A stretch of DNA of 64,000 bases from CAIXSE01 sp040769125 (GCA_040769125.1 JAXGLO010000001.1:1736001-1800000); one strand, 5' to 3'; shown: positions 1-8,874, counted from the stretch's first letter. The notes: generated by a model from the sequence alone, not told the origin. Program-made: numbers and translations.

Positions 1-523
1 CGAACATCAGCTTGAGATCGTTGACGGGGCCGCCGTGGACGAACTGGACGTAGCGCGCCTCCCCCACCCAGCAGGGCTCGCCGACCAGGCGCTCAGGGCC
101 CACATCTCCCTCGGCGGAGGCCAGCGGCAGCGTGACCCACTCGCTCCAGGCCGCGCCGTCGAGGCTCGTGCGCACGGTGATACTCGCACCGGCGCTCTTC
201 GTCTCCCCCGCGTCGCCCTGCGGCAGCACGCCGCGCGAGGCGTCGTGACGGCCGACGGCGCCGAGGAGGTTGAAGGTCATGCCGGCATCGACGACAGCGG
301 GCGCGGCCGAGGCGCCGCGGGCGCTGTGCGGCGGGCGACCCGACGGAACCCGCACGCCGGGCGGCGCCGAGCCGGGCCGCACCTGGTCGACGGCGAGCGT
401 CGCGCCACGCACCGGCGCCGTCTTCTCCCAGCGCATGGCCGCATCACCCAGGCTGGGGAGAAGAACGAGAAGCAGGAGCGCGGCCAGCGAGGCGGCCGCC
501 AGTATGAGGGCTCTGCGCTGCAT
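1..523 (-). CDS. Secreted PGRP/amidase-like protein, N-terminal part (truncated by window edge)
   Basis: The gene runs off the left edge; 174 codons are visible. The ATG at 523 follows a strong GGAGGAGG ribosome site. Residues 1-29 form a signal peptide: short basic start, then a Leu/Ala-rich core ending near GDAAM. After a Pro/Gly-rich linker, the segment with 'SLDGAAWSEWV' and 'EPCWVGEARYVQF' resembles the beta-rich N-terminal region that precedes the peptidoglycan-recognition/amidase domain in actinobacterial cell-wall hydrolases. That catalytic domain would lie outside the window, so the enzymatic role is inferred. Export to the cell surface is well supported; the amidase call is moderate. 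Confidence 0.6.
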   Translation of the reverse strand, partial: MQRRALILAAASLAALLLLVLLPSLGDAAMRWEKTAPVRGATLAVDQVRPGSAPPGVRVPSGRPPHSARGASAAPAVVDAGMTFNLLGAVGRHDASRGVLPQGDAGETKSAGASITVRTSLDGAAWSEWVTLPLASAEGDVGPERLVGEPCWVGEARYVQFVHGGPVNDLKLMF

Positions 524-782
524 GCAACCTCCTCCGTTACGCCGCAGGTCGGGGCCGCGGCGCCGCCCGCCGACGTTCCGCTCCCGCAACCTCCATCCGC
601 AACTCCGGCCGGCCGCGACGGCGGCGGGAGGACGAAGGAGTATGGGAGACCCGGGCGCGAATCGAGCCTTTTGGAGACACTCGGTCCTCGGTTTCGTGCC
701 CGTCCTGTGCATCCCTGCCACCATAGCGGCCCAGACGCCGGCCGTCGAATCGGCGGGCCGGCCGAGGAGGCGCCCGCCGCCA

Positions 783-2402
783 CTACAGCTCGATGCGCTG
801 GGCGCTCTCCAGCCCGCAGCCTGTGACGAGCTCTTCCAGCTGGTCGCAGGTCAGCGCCTCGTCCAGCGAGAAGGCGAGCAGGTCGAGATCGCCGGCCTCG
901 GGACGGCTGGCCGACAGCTGCGCGATGTTGCGACCGAACTCCCCCAGCTTGGTACCGATGCACCCGAAGACGCCCGGCGCCGCTGCTGCGCGCACGATGA
1001 CCATATGAGACGACATCTCGAGATCGATGCCCCGCCCGTAGGCGGCCACCAGGCGCGGCCGGTGAGGCGCACCGAGCGCTGTGCCGGCCACCGAGAGCGC
1101 ACCCCCGCCGTCGCGCGCCGTCACCGTCACAAGGTTCAGGTAGTCGGTGCGGCCCGAGTGGCGCGTCTCGCGGGCGTTCAAGCCCCTCTCCGCGGCGACG
1201 TTCTCCACATTGACGTAGCTCAGCGGGCCGTCAACCGCGTCGCTGAGCGCGCCCTGGAGCACACCGAGCGTGAGGAGGCGCGTGTCGCAGCGTGCCACGG
1301 CGCCGGCGTAGTCGACCTCGAGGTACTCCACGGGGCCGTCGGCGAGCTGCACGATCACGCGACCGAGCTGGATGCACGTCTCGAACAGCGGCATGAGCTC
1401 GTCGGCGTCCTCGCCCGGCGCCAGCGGCACGTTGACGGCGTTCCCGGCGAGCTCGCCGCGCAGCACGGCCGCTACCTGCTCGGCGATGACCGTTGCGGCA
1501 CGGAGCTGGGCCTCGACCGTGGATGCCCCCAGGTGCGGCGTGCAGACGACACCGTCGAAGTCGAAGAGCGGGTCGTCGATGGTGGGCTCCTGCGGGTAGA
1601 CGTCGACCGCCGAGGCCGCGACCTTGCCGGAGGCGATGGCACGCGCCCAAGCGGGCTCGTTGATGATGCCGCCGCGAGCGACGTTCACGACGCGCACGCC
1701 GTCTTTCATCTTGGCGAACTCGGCGTCGCCGATGAAGTCGATCGTCTCGGCGTTCTTCGGCAGGTGGACGGTGATGAAGTCGGCACGGCGATAGAGTTCG
1801 TCGGCGTCGCCGGCGGACTCCACGCCGAGCTCACGGAAGCGCTCCGCCGACACGAAGGGGTCGTAGGCGAGCACCTCCATGCCGAGACCGCGCGCATCCT
1901 CCGCGACAAGCACGCCGATGTTGCCGAGCCCGACGATGCCGAGCACCTTGCCGCGCAGCTCCACGCAGCCCTTGCCCCAGCGTGCCTTCTCCCAGCGACC
2001 CGCCTTGAGGTCGGCGTGAGCCTGAGGAATGTTGCGAGCACAGGCCATGATCAGCGCCACGGTGTGCTCCGCCGCCGAGAGGGCATTGCTCTGCGGCGCG
2101 TTGACGACGATCACGCCGCGTCGCGTCGCCTCCTCGACGTCGATGTTGTCGACGCCGACCCCGGCGCGACCCACCACCTGCAGGTTCACGCCTGCCCGGA
2201 TGACCTCCGCGGTCACCTTCGTCGCCGAGCGGATGATGAGGCCATGGTACTCCGGGATGCGCGCCAGCAACTCGTCGGTATCCCAGGCGATACCGTCGTC
2301 CACCGCAAAGCCCTGGGCCTCGAGGTAGGCGATGCCCTCGGCCGCCAGCTTCTCCTTGACGAGGATCCGCTTCTGCCCCGTCATGCCCTTCTGCTCAGTC
2401 AT
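783..2402 (-). CDS. serA: D-3-phosphoglycerate dehydrogenase (long form)
   Basis: First step of serine synthesis: NAD-dependent oxidation of 3-phosphoglycerate to 3-phosphohydroxypyruvate. The protein has 539 residues. It shows the Rossmann motif GIVGLGNIG, the 'GRAGVGVDNID' hinge region, the substrate/NAD motif 'NVARGGIINE' and the catalytic-His motif 'CTPHLGAST'. About 200 further residues match the allosteric-substrate-binding and ACT domains of long SerA proteins, which bind serine for feedback control. The start at 2402 is the first ATG of MTEQKG; another ATG at 2384 is possible. It lies 17 bp downstream of a class V aminotransferase gene, so the two are probably co-transcribed and catalyse consecutive steps. 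Confidence 0.95.
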   Translation of the reverse strand: MTEQKGMTGQKRILVKEKLAAEGIAYLEAQGFAVDDGIAWDTDELLARIPEYHGLIIRSATKVTAEVIRAGVNLQVVGRAGVGVDNIDVEEATRRGVIVVNAPQSNALSAAEHTVALIMACARNIPQAHADLKAGRWEKARWGKGCVELRGKVLGIVGLGNIGVLVAEDARGLGMEVLAYDPFVSAERFRELGVESAGDADELYRRADFITVHLPKNAETIDFIGDAEFAKMKDGVRVVNVARGGIINEPAWARAIASGKVAASAVDVYPQEPTIDDPLFDFDGVVCTPHLGASTVEAQLRAATVIAEQVAAVLRGELAGNAVNVPLAPGEDADELMPLFETCIQLGRVIVQLADGPVEYLEVDYAGAVARCDTRLLTLGVLQGALSDAVDGPLSYVNVENVAAERGLNARETRHSGRTDYLNLVTVTARDGGGALSVAGTALGAPHRPRLVAAYGRGIDLEMSSHMVIVRAAAAPGVFGCIGTKLGEFGRNIAQLSASRPEAGDLDLLAFSLDEALTCDQLEELVTGCGLESAQRIEL

Positions 2403-2419
2403 TATCCTTTGCTCCCGGT

Positions 2420-3580
2420 TCAGAGTTGAACAGGGCTCTGCGCGAGGATGCGCGCCGCCGCCCCGGTGCCGGCGCCCCACACGACGTCGTAGCCGAGCTC
2501 GAAGAGCACCATCTCGAGCACGCCGAGCCCCACAAGGATGTCGCTCGCGCCGAAGTAGCCGCAGTGGCCGAAGCGGAAGATACGGCCCTTGAGGCGGCCT
2601 TGCCCGCCGGCCAGCCAGACTCCGTACTTGTCTCGGGCCACTTTGGTAATCTTGCCGCCGTCGACGCCCTCCGGCACCACGCAGGCGGTGACGGAGTTGG
2701 CTTCCGGATCCTCTGGGGCGAAGAGCTCGATGCCGAGCGCCCGCACGCCGGCTCGGCAGGCCTTCCCCAGCCAGCGGTGGCGCTCCACGACATTCTCGAG
2801 GCCTTCCTCGCGGATGAGCGCAATCGCGGCATTCTGCGCGACCATCAGTGAGACGGCCGGCGTGAAGGGCGTCTGCGCGCTCGCGCCGCTCATCTTGGTG
2901 CGGTAGCTCGTGTAGTCATAGTAGAAGCGCGGCGTCTCACACGCATCGACCACGCCCCAGGCCTTCTCGCTCACGGCTACGTAGGAGAGGCCCGGCGGCA
3001 ACATGAGGGCCTTCTGGGAGCCGCCGACGCAGATGTCGACGTGCCAGTCGTCTGTTCTCAGCTCGAGCGCGCCGAGACCGCTGATGGCGTCGACCACCAG
3101 GATCGCGGGCGTCCGCGCCACGATCTCGCCGATCGCCGCGATGTCATTGACGACGCCCGTGGACGTCTCGCTGAACTGCACGTAGACGGCCTTGATTGCG
3201 GGGTCGGCAGCGAGCGCCCGCTCAACGTCGGCCGGATCGGCCCTGGTGCCCCACTCGTAATCAAGGACCGTCACCTCGGCGCCCCAGGTCGCCGCCAGCT
3301 TCTTCCAGCGCTCGCCGAAGTTGCCAACGCTCACCACGAGCACGTGGTCGCCGCGATTGACGACGTTCACGACAGCCGACTCCATTGCGCCGGTACCGGA
3401 GGCCGCAAAGACAAGCACATCGTTCTCCGTGCGGAAGACGTACTTAAGACCCGAGACGACATCCTTGAGGATATCGGTGAAGCGCGGTGCACGGTGGTGA
3501 ACCACTGGCTCGGCGAGAGCCGCGAGTACCTCGGGCGGCACCGGCGTGGGGCCGGGAGTCAGCAGGAAGCGCTTCAGCAT
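2420..3580 (-). CDS. Class V aminotransferase (alanine-glyoxylate / phosphoserine-type)
   Basis: PLP-dependent aminotransferase of 386 residues. It starts MLKRFLLTPGPTPVPPEV, the typical N-terminus of the alanine-glyoxylate/serine-pyruvate aminotransferase family. The PLP lysine is in 'GGSQKALMLPPGL' and the cofactor Asp in 'VVDAISGLG'. The ATG at 3580 is preceded by AAAGGA. Position directly before serA, and the absence of serC here, suggest it converts 3-phosphohydroxypyruvate to phosphoserine. In other bacteria and archaea this family is known to stand in for SerC. The substrate is inferred from context; glyoxylate transamination remains possible. Confidence 0.85.
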   Translation of the reverse strand: MLKRFLLTPGPTPVPPEVLAALAEPVVHHRAPRFTDILKDVVSGLKYVFRTENDVLVFAASGTGAMESAVVNVVNRGDHVLVVSVGNFGERWKKLAATWGAEVTVLDYEWGTRADPADVERALAADPAIKAVYVQFSETSTGVVNDIAAIGEIVARTPAILVVDAISGLGALELRTDDWHVDICVGGSQKALMLPPGLSYVAVSEKAWGVVDACETPRFYYDYTSYRTKMSGASAQTPFTPAVSLMVAQNAAIALIREEGLENVVERHRWLGKACRAGVRALGIELFAPEDPEANSVTACVVPEGVDGGKITKVARDKYGVWLAGGQGRLKGRIFRFGHCGYFGASDILVGLGVLEMVLFELGYDVVWGAGTGAAARILAQSPVQL

Positions 3581-3700
3581 GATGGATTCCTTTCTTCGTT
3601 CCGGGAGACGCCCCCGGTCGGGCAGCGCGGCGCGCAGCGGCAGATGAGGCAGCAGGGACAAGGGGGATGGGATGATGCCGGGAAGCAGCAGGCGGGGTCA

Positions 3701-3745
3701 GGCTGGAGCGGGCGGGGCGGCTGTGCCGCCGGGCCCGCTCCAGCC
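3701..3745 (-). terminator. Strong GC hairpin between DUF1015 gene and aminotransferase gene
   Basis: A perfect 13-bp inverted repeat (GGCTGGAGCGGGC at 3701-3713, complement at 3733-3745) encloses a second 6-bp stem (GGCGGC/GCCGCC) with a TGT loop. No T-tract follows. It lies in the 280-bp gap after the DUF1015 gene and before the aminotransferase start, so it may terminate or attenuate read-through. Confidence 0.4.
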
Positions 3746-3860
3746 GTTACGACGGGCGATACAGTAAGGCTCCCATGCGGATATCGTACACGAGACTCGC
3801 GGGCGTTGTCCGGCGACGTTCGGACCGCGCACCCAGGTCTCCTCGGACCATGCGACGCGC

Positions 3861-5153
3861 TCAGTCGAGCGGGTTGAAGAGCAGGCCGGTCGGCAGCTTC
3901 GGGTAGAAGTAGGTCGTCTTCTGCGGCATCGTCTGGCCGGCTTCGACCACATGCTGCACGTCGGCGATCGTAGGCGCATGCTGCAGCACGGCAAGCGGGT
4001 GACGCCCCGCGCGCAGCCGCTCGACCACCTCGTCTTCGCTGCGCGAGTACTCGATCTGGCCCTCGCCGCCGCGCGGCGGCACGCCGAAGACGCCCCGCAG
4101 CAGCAGGTAGTGCAGCACCGTGACGGGCAGGGCAGCGACTGCCGGAGCGAGCCCCTCGGCGACCAGCGCGTCCACCGCCGCCCGCTCGCGCAGCTTCACG
4201 ACGACGGCGACGCCCTCGCCGGCGAGCAGCAGCGCGAAGACCGGGGCGGCGCCGTGCTCCGCAAGGCGGCCGAGCAGAGCCTTGGGGTCGCCGAGCCCGT
4301 CAGCGACCTCGGCGACGATCTCGAAGCGCTCGAGCAGGCGCGAGCGCAGCTTCTCGAGCGGCGGCACGTCGATGCCGGCGATCAGGCGATGCGTGGGATG
4401 AATGACGAGGCCGGGGTCGTCCATGCCGCAGAAGTAGGCGAGGCAGGCGTCGGCCGTGTGGTCGCCCGCCGCCTGCCGCTCGCGGCCGTACGTCAGGGCC
4501 GCCCCGTAGCGGTGGTGGCCGTCGGCGATGATGAGGCTGCTCGCCGCGAGCAGGGCGGCGGCCTCGTCGGCACCCGCCCCCACCGCCGCCTGCAGGCGGA
4601 TCCCGCCGCCGTCGGGACCCTCGAACTCGAGCGGCGGCTCTGGATGCTCCGCGGCCTCGAGAGTCCGCCACACGCGGCGATCCTCGTCGGGGTGCAGCAG
4701 GAAGACCGGGCTGAAATTGGTGCGCGTGGCGCGCAGCAGCTCGATACGGTCGCCCTTGGCGCCGGCGTGGGTCGACTCATGAGGGTGGATCACGCCGGCG
4801 GCGAAGTCTTCGAGGTGCACGCGGCCGAAGAAGCCGCGCCGCGTGCGCATCTGCCCCCCAGGCTCACGGAAGCTGTGCTCGAACAGGTAGAAGCCCGGGC
4901 GCTCGTCGCGAATCAGGATACCCTCGGCCTGCCAGCGGGCGAGTTCGGCCGCGGGTCGCGTGTACCGATCCGCGCCGGCCGGCTGTGCCTCGCCGCCGGC
5001 GAGGTCCAGGTGGATGGCGTTGTAGGGGCTGCGCGCGCGGTAGTCGTCGGCCTGCGCCGGGGTGAGCACGTCGTAGGGCGGGCAGACGACGTCGCTGAGT
5101 CGGATGCGCCCGCTGTCGTAGCGCAGTGCGCGGAACGGCATGATCCTGGCCAT
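3861..5153 (-). CDS. DUF1015 family protein (serine-pathway associated)
   Basis: 430 residues, beginning MARIMPFRALRYDSGRI with the family hallmark 'VVCPPYDVL' near the N-terminus. Also visible are 'HPHESTHAGAKGDR' and 'LIIADGHHRYGAAL', characteristic of DUF1015. The ATG at 5153 has an AGGAG site 7-8 nt upstream. The family lies in the ParB-like fold superfamily, which includes characterised free-serine kinases; DUF1015 genes often neighbour serA. Here it precedes the aminotransferase-serA pair by 280 bp. A role in serine or phosphoserine metabolism is inferred from context, not from visible catalytic residues. Confidence 0.85.
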   Translation of the reverse strand: MARIMPFRALRYDSGRIRLSDVVCPPYDVLTPAQADDYRARSPYNAIHLDLAGGEAQPAGADRYTRPAAELARWQAEGILIRDERPGFYLFEHSFREPGGQMRTRRGFFGRVHLEDFAAGVIHPHESTHAGAKGDRIELLRATRTNFSPVFLLHPDEDRRVWRTLEAAEHPEPPLEFEGPDGGGIRLQAAVGAGADEAAALLAASSLIIADGHHRYGAALTYGRERQAAGDHTADACLAYFCGMDDPGLVIHPTHRLIAGIDVPPLEKLRSRLLERFEIVAEVADGLGDPKALLGRLAEHGAAPVFALLLAGEGVAVVVKLRERAAVDALVAEGLAPAVAALPVTVLHYLLLRGVFGVPPRGGEGQIEYSRSEDEVVERLRAGRHPLAVLQHAPTIADVQHVVEAGQTMPQKTTYFYPKLPTGLLFNPLD

Positions 5154-5285
5154 CTGCTTCTCCTGCAACGTCTCGCTTACACAACGTCTCGCCTGCACAG
5201 TATGACGGGCGGGGCAGCCTCGCCGCCCCGCCCGCTTCTCACTCGTCGCTCCTGCGGTCCGGATGCCCTGCGGCCTCCGGACGCG

Positions 5286-5609
5286 TCAAGCCTCGGCGGC
5301 GAGGACCTCGTCGACCCAGCCGAGACCGGCGATCGCCGCCGAGAAGCCGACGCTCGTGATCGCCAGCAAGGCGACCTGTCGCACCTCTTGCGGCGTCGCC
5401 CCGGCCGCCAGCGCCCGGCGCGTATTGGAGCGCACCGCGCCCTCGGCCGAAACGCCGATGGCCAGACCCAGCTTCACGAGCCGGGCCGTGCGCTCGTCGA
5501 GCGGCCCGGCCTCATCGGCCGCCCGGCCGAGGCCGTCGAGCGCCCCGGCCACGCCGGGGTAGCGCTCGCGGAATTCCCGGTAGATGCGGGGAAGGTACTC
5601 GTCGGCCAT
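5286..5609 (-). CDS. Carboxymuconolactone decarboxylase-family (AhpD-like fold) protein lacking the CxxC
   Basis: 107 residues with the CMD helical fold: 'DERTARLVKLGLAIGV' then 'SAEGAVRSNTRRALAAGATPQEVRQVALLAI'. AhpD-type members carry a redox CxxC plus His at this point; here the sequence is SAEGAVRSNT with no cysteine anywhere, so a peroxidase role is unlikely. The ATG at 5609 lies 10 bp after the ilvC stop, implying co-transcription with ilvC. Function unknown. Confidence 0.75.
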   Translation of the reverse strand: MADEYLPRIYREFRERYPGVAGALDGLGRAADEAGPLDERTARLVKLGLAIGVSAEGAVRSNTRRALAAGATPQEVRQVALLAITSVGFSAAIAGLGWVDEVLAAEA

Positions 5610-5619
5610 GACTCGTGCC

Positions 5620-6624
5620 TCAGACGTCGATGTCGAGGCCGCCCTCGGCGATCCAGCTCATCATGCCGCGCAGCTCCTTGCCCACGATCTCGATGAGGTG
5701 CTCCTTGCCCTGACGCTGCAGCGCGTTGAAGACCGGGCGGTTGGCCTGGTTTTCGAGGATCCACTCGCGCGCGAACTCGCCGCTCTGGACCTCGGCGAGG
5801 ATCTCGCGCATCGTCTCGCGGACGTTCTCGTCGACCACCCGCGGGCCGCGCGTGAGGTCGCCGTACTCGGCGGTGTCGCTGATGGAGTAGCGCATGCCGG
5901 CGATGCCCTTCTCCCACATGAGGTCGACGATGAGCTTGAGCTCGTGCAGACACTCGAAGTAGGCGATCTCCGGCTGGTAGCCTGCCTCGACCAGCGTCTC
6001 GAAGCCAGCCGTTACCAGCTCCGTGCAGCCGCCACACAACACAGCCTGCTCGCCGAAGAGGTCGGTCTCAGTCTCTTCTTCAAAGGTGGTCTCGAGGCCG
6101 CCGGCGCGCAGGCCACCGATGCCCGAAGCGTAGGCGAGGGCGAGGTCGCGGGCTTTGCCGCTCGCGTCCTGGTAGACGGCGATCAGCACCGGCACGCCCT
6201 TGCCCTCCTCGTACTGCCGGCGCACCAGGTGACCGGGCCCCTTGGGGGCGACCATGCTCACGTCGACGCTCTTGGGCGGAACGATCTGGCCGAAGTGGAT
6301 GTTGAAGCCGTGCGCGAACATGAGGGTCGCGCCGTCCTTGAGGTTCGGGGCGATGTCGTTCTTGTACACGACGGCCTGCGTCTGGTCGGGCACCAGCATC
6401 ATGATGACGTCGGCCTTCTTGGCGGCCTCGGCGGCCGTGAGGACCTCGAAGCCGGCCTTCTCGGCGCGCTGGGCGTTGGGCGTGCCCGCGAGCTCGCTGA
6501 CGAGCACGGTCACGCCGCTATCGCGCAGGTTCTGCGCGTGAGCGTGGCCCTGGCTGCCGAAGCCGATGATGGCCACGGTCTTCGACTGGATAAGGGAGAG
6601 ATCGGCGTCCTTGTCGTAGTACAT
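5620..6624 (-). CDS. ilvC: Ketol-acid reductoisomerase (class I)
   Basis: Second common step of valine/isoleucine synthesis: Mg-dependent alkyl migration and NAD(P)H reduction of acetolactate or acetohydroxybutyrate. It has 334 residues, the normal short class I length. The Rossmann motif is GFGSQGHAHAQNL (residues 21-33). The metal-binding knotted domain shows 'GIGGLRAGGLETTFEEETETDLFGEQ' split as usual across two helices, and 'YSISDTAEYGD'. The SD GAGGAGG precedes ATG 6624. The beta2-alphaB cofactor loop reads VSELAGTPNAQ, with Glu44 where NADPH enzymes usually have Arg. Its partners ilvD, ilvB and ilvN lie about 30 kb away, across the mobile island. Confidence 0.96.
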   Translation of the reverse strand: MYYDKDADLSLIQSKTVAIIGFGSQGHAHAQNLRDSGVTVLVSELAGTPNAQRAEKAGFEVLTAAEAAKKADVIMMLVPDQTQAVVYKNDIAPNLKDGATLMFAHGFNIHFGQIVPPKSVDVSMVAPKGPGHLVRRQYEEGKGVPVLIAVYQDASGKARDLALAYASGIGGLRAGGLETTFEEETETDLFGEQAVLCGGCTELVTAGFETLVEAGYQPEIAYFECLHELKLIVDLMWEKGIAGMRYSISDTAEYGDLTRGPRVVDENVRETMREILAEVQSGEFAREWILENQANRPVFNALQRQGKEHLIEIVGKELRGMMSWIAEGGLDIDV

Positions 6625-6702
6625 GCGGTGTCCTCCTCTGGACGGCCAACGGACCGTGATGGGATGCCCTCGGAAGCTGAAATGTTACTGCCTGCAGGCG
6701 GT

Positions 6703-6759
6703 GGCGGCAACGTGTCTGCAGGCGGCGGCAACGTGTCTGCAGGCGATGGCGGCAACGTG
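6703..6759. repeat. Intergenic short tandem repeat (unit GGCGGCAACGTGTCTGCAG)
   Basis: Two exact copies of a 21-bp unit (6703-6723 and 6724-6744) are followed by a partial third copy (6748-6759). It lies in the leader region between the DUF3465 stop and the ilvC start. It shows no gene-like property. Confidence 0.75.
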
Positions 6760-6792
6760 CGCCGCCGCGCGGGCCGGGCGGCTCCTGCCACG

Positions 6793-7212
6793 CTACTGGT
6801 AGAGCCGGCCCCCGTGCATGATCCAGCCGCTCGCGTGCTCACCGCCCGGATCCCGATGAGTCCAGTGGACGGTGCCGCCCTCCTCGGTCCACTCGTACTC
6901 GCCCGAGAAGGTCACGGAGTCGCCCTCGCGCAGATCGGCTACGCGCGGCGCGAGGTCGATGTTGTGGGCGATGAGCAGGGTCTGGCCCGTGGCGAGCCGG
7001 ACGATGAACCGCTGGTGGCGGATACCCTCGTCGTCGTCCGGCAGGATCCTCACAACGATACCCTCACCCTCGACTTGAAGGTTACTGATGAGCTCCGCGT
7101 AGGCTCGCGCGAGGATCGTATTGGTGCCGAAAGCAGGGGTGGCGCCGCCGAGCGCGGAAGGGCTCGCCCCGGCCACATCGGCCGCGCCGGAGCTCTCCTG
7201 CCCGCCGCTCAC
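6793..7212 (-). CDS. DUF3465 family protein
   Basis: 139 residues. The diagnostic core is 'LPDDDEGIRHQRFIVRLA', 'LLIAHNIDLAPRV', 'SGEYEWTEEGG' and 'VHWTHRDPGGEH'. This matches the conserved DUF3465 pattern, a small beta-rich domain with many His/Asp/Trp positions. Family members are often exported, but no signal peptide is visible here; the first 45 residues are Ala/Gly/Ser-rich. The GTG start at 7212 overlaps the panD stop (GTGA), so it is translationally coupled to panD. Biochemical role unknown. Confidence 0.8.
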   Translation of the reverse strand: MSGGQESSGAADVAGASPSALGGATPAFGTNTILARAYAELISNLQVEGEGIVVRILPDDDEGIRHQRFIVRLATGQTLLIAHNIDLAPRVADLREGDSVTFSGEYEWTEEGGTVHWTHRDPGGEHASGWIMHGGRLYQ

Positions 7213-7592
7213 TGCGTGCCCGGCGGCAGTCGCTCGGCGCGCCGCTCAGTCACGCGGTTCGCCGCGTCGACGAAGACGGTCCGCGGCCGCCAGGCATGCG
7301 CCTCGTCGTCGGTGAGCGCCACGAAGCTGGCGACGATGACGAGGTCGCCGGCCTGCGCATGGTGGGCGGCCGCGCCGTTGACGCAGACGACACCCGAGCC
7401 GCGCAGTCCGGCGAGCGCGTAGGTGGTGAGCCGGGCGCCGTTCGTCACGTTCCAGACGTCGACCGCCTCGCCGGGCAGGATGCCGGCGGCGTCGAGGAGA
7501 TCCTCATCGAGGGTGATGCTTCCCTCGTAGTCGAGCCGGACGGCCGTAACGGTAGCCCGATGGATCTTGCCGCCGAGCATCCTGCGCATCAT
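7209..7592 (-). CDS. panD: Aspartate 1-decarboxylase precursor
   Basis: Makes beta-alanine for pantothenate from L-aspartate using a pyruvoyl group formed by self-cleavage. From ATG 7592 (MMRRMLGGKIHRATVT) the protein has 127 residues, the family norm. A GGAG motif lies 6 nt upstream of this ATG. The processing site is the Gly-Ser bond in 'YEGSITLDEDLL'; 'NGARLTTYAL' and 'GVVCVNGAAAHHAQAGDLVIV' are conserved active-site regions. Longer in-frame starts exist upstream but encode low-complexity sequence. Divergent from the universal stress gene. Confidence 0.93.
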   Translation of the reverse strand: MMRRMLGGKIHRATVTAVRLDYEGSITLDEDLLDAAGILPGEAVDVWNVTNGARLTTYALAGLRGSGVVCVNGAAAHHAQAGDLVIVASFVALTDDEAHAWRPRTVFVDAANRVTERRAERLPPGTQ

Positions 7593-7905
7593 GTCGTACT
7601 CCATTTCCGAGTATCCGCCACGAGGTGGTCGAATCTCGATCGCGATGGAACGGACTGCGATGGTACCAGCCTCGCGCGGCAGCGGCACTCCCACAGCTGC
7701 AGAAGCAGCGCAGCACCCTGCCGCCACCGCAGACGGCCTCGACGACGGCCACAGCGCTCCGGCCTCGACGGCGACCACACAGCGCTCCGGCCTCGACGAC
7801 GGCCGAGCGGCGCTCACCTGACGCGCGCGCCGCTCCTGAGGTAGCATCTTGCGCCGAGAGCGTTTCGAAGCAGTCACAAAACCACCGGCACGAAGGAGAT
7901 GGCGA
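7593..7905. promoter_or_regulatory. Divergent intergenic region between panD and the universal stress gene
   Basis: A 313-bp non-coding spacer that must carry promoters for both directions, though no clear consensus boxes were identified. It holds a direct repeat of ACAGCGCTCCGGCCTCGACG at 7751-7770 and 7779-7798 (28-bp period). Confidence 0.4.
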
Positions 7906-8874
7906 ATGAAGATGTTCCGCAACATTCTCTACGTTGCCGAGAAAGGCGGCGCCCAGGACCCCGCCGTCACGCGCGCCGTGACGCTTGCCGAGAACAACCT
8001 GGCCGACCTCACCATCATGGCCGTGGTCGCGCCGCTCGAGCCACCGGCGGAAAGCCCTCCCGGCATGCCGATCGCAGCCGAGATGCAGGATGCCGCCATC
8101 GCCGATCTCCGTCGCGAGCTAGAGGATCTGGCCGCTCCCTTCCAGGAGCGCGTCACCATTCGGCTGGAGGTCGCGGTGGGCACGCGCTTCCTCGAGGTCA
8201 TCCGCGCGGTCGCGAATCACGGCCACGACCTCGTCATCAAATCGGCCGAGAACCCGGAGGGCATAGAGAAGCTGTTCGGCAGCGACGACGACCATCTCCT
8301 GCGCAAGTGCCCCTGCCCCGTGTGGATCATGAAGCCTGATGAGAGGCCCGATTACGACTGCATCCTGGCCGCCGTCGACGTCCAGGCGTCGCAGGTGTCG
8401 CCGGTCGTCGCCGAGCTCAACCTCCTCATCGGCGAGCTGGCCGGCTCCCTCGCCGTCTCCGACTTCGCCGCCCTGCACCTGGTGCACGCCTGGGAAGCGC
8501 ACGCGGAGACGCTGCTGCGGGCGACAAGTGACCGCCCCGACGAGGCCAGGGCCGCCTTCCTCGACGCCGAGCTGGCGCGCAGTCAGGCCGGTATGGACAC
8601 GCTCTGCCGGCAACTGCGGGAGCGCATCGGCCGAGACGCCTACGAGCACATCGCCCTCAGCACTCACATCACACGGGGATCGGCCAAGACCGTCATCTTA
8701 GAGACGGCGGCCGACCTCGACGCCGACCTCGTCGTCATGGGCACCGTCGCGCGCACGGGCATTCCAGGGCTCATCATCGGTAACACAGCCGAGGCGATCC
8801 TCGATCAGATCCACTGTTCGGTGCTCGCCGTAAAGCCGCCGGGCTTCGTACCGCCCGTCGCGCTCGAGACCTGA
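7906..8874 (+). CDS. Tandem-domain universal stress protein (UspE-like)
   Basis: 322 residues with two Usp folds: residues about 1-145 (starts MKMFRNILYVAEKG) and about 150-322. The second half keeps the nucleotide-binding signature 'MGTVARTGIPGLIIGNTAE', the form seen in UspE. The first domain has a degenerate version. Length matches E. coli UspE (about 316). The ATG at 7906 follows AAGGAG. Cytosolic stress-related role by family; no adjacent partner suggests a specific function. Confidence 0.88.
   Translation: MKMFRNILYVAEKGGAQDPAVTRAVTLAENNLADLTIMAVVAPLEPPAESPPGMPIAAEMQDAAIADLRRELEDLAAPFQERVTIRLEVAVGTRFLEVIRAVANHGHDLVIKSAENPEGIEKLFGSDDDHLLRKCPCPVWIMKPDERPDYDCILAAVDVQASQVSPVVAELNLLIGELAGSLAVSDFAALHLVHAWEAHAETLLRATSDRPDEARAAFLDAELARSQAGMDTLCRQLRERIGRDAYEHIALSTHITRGSAKTVILETAADLDADLVVMGTVARTGIPGLIIGNTAEAILDQIHCSVLAVKPPGFVPPVALET

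Noticed and set aside
270..2429. Long plus-strand open frames opposite serA, DUF1015, ilvC, hsdR, ilvBD and guaB3
   Set aside because: These are antisense frames kept open by high GC third positions; they have Arg/His/Ala-rich low-complexity products, no ribosome sites and lie across clearly conserved minus-strand genes.
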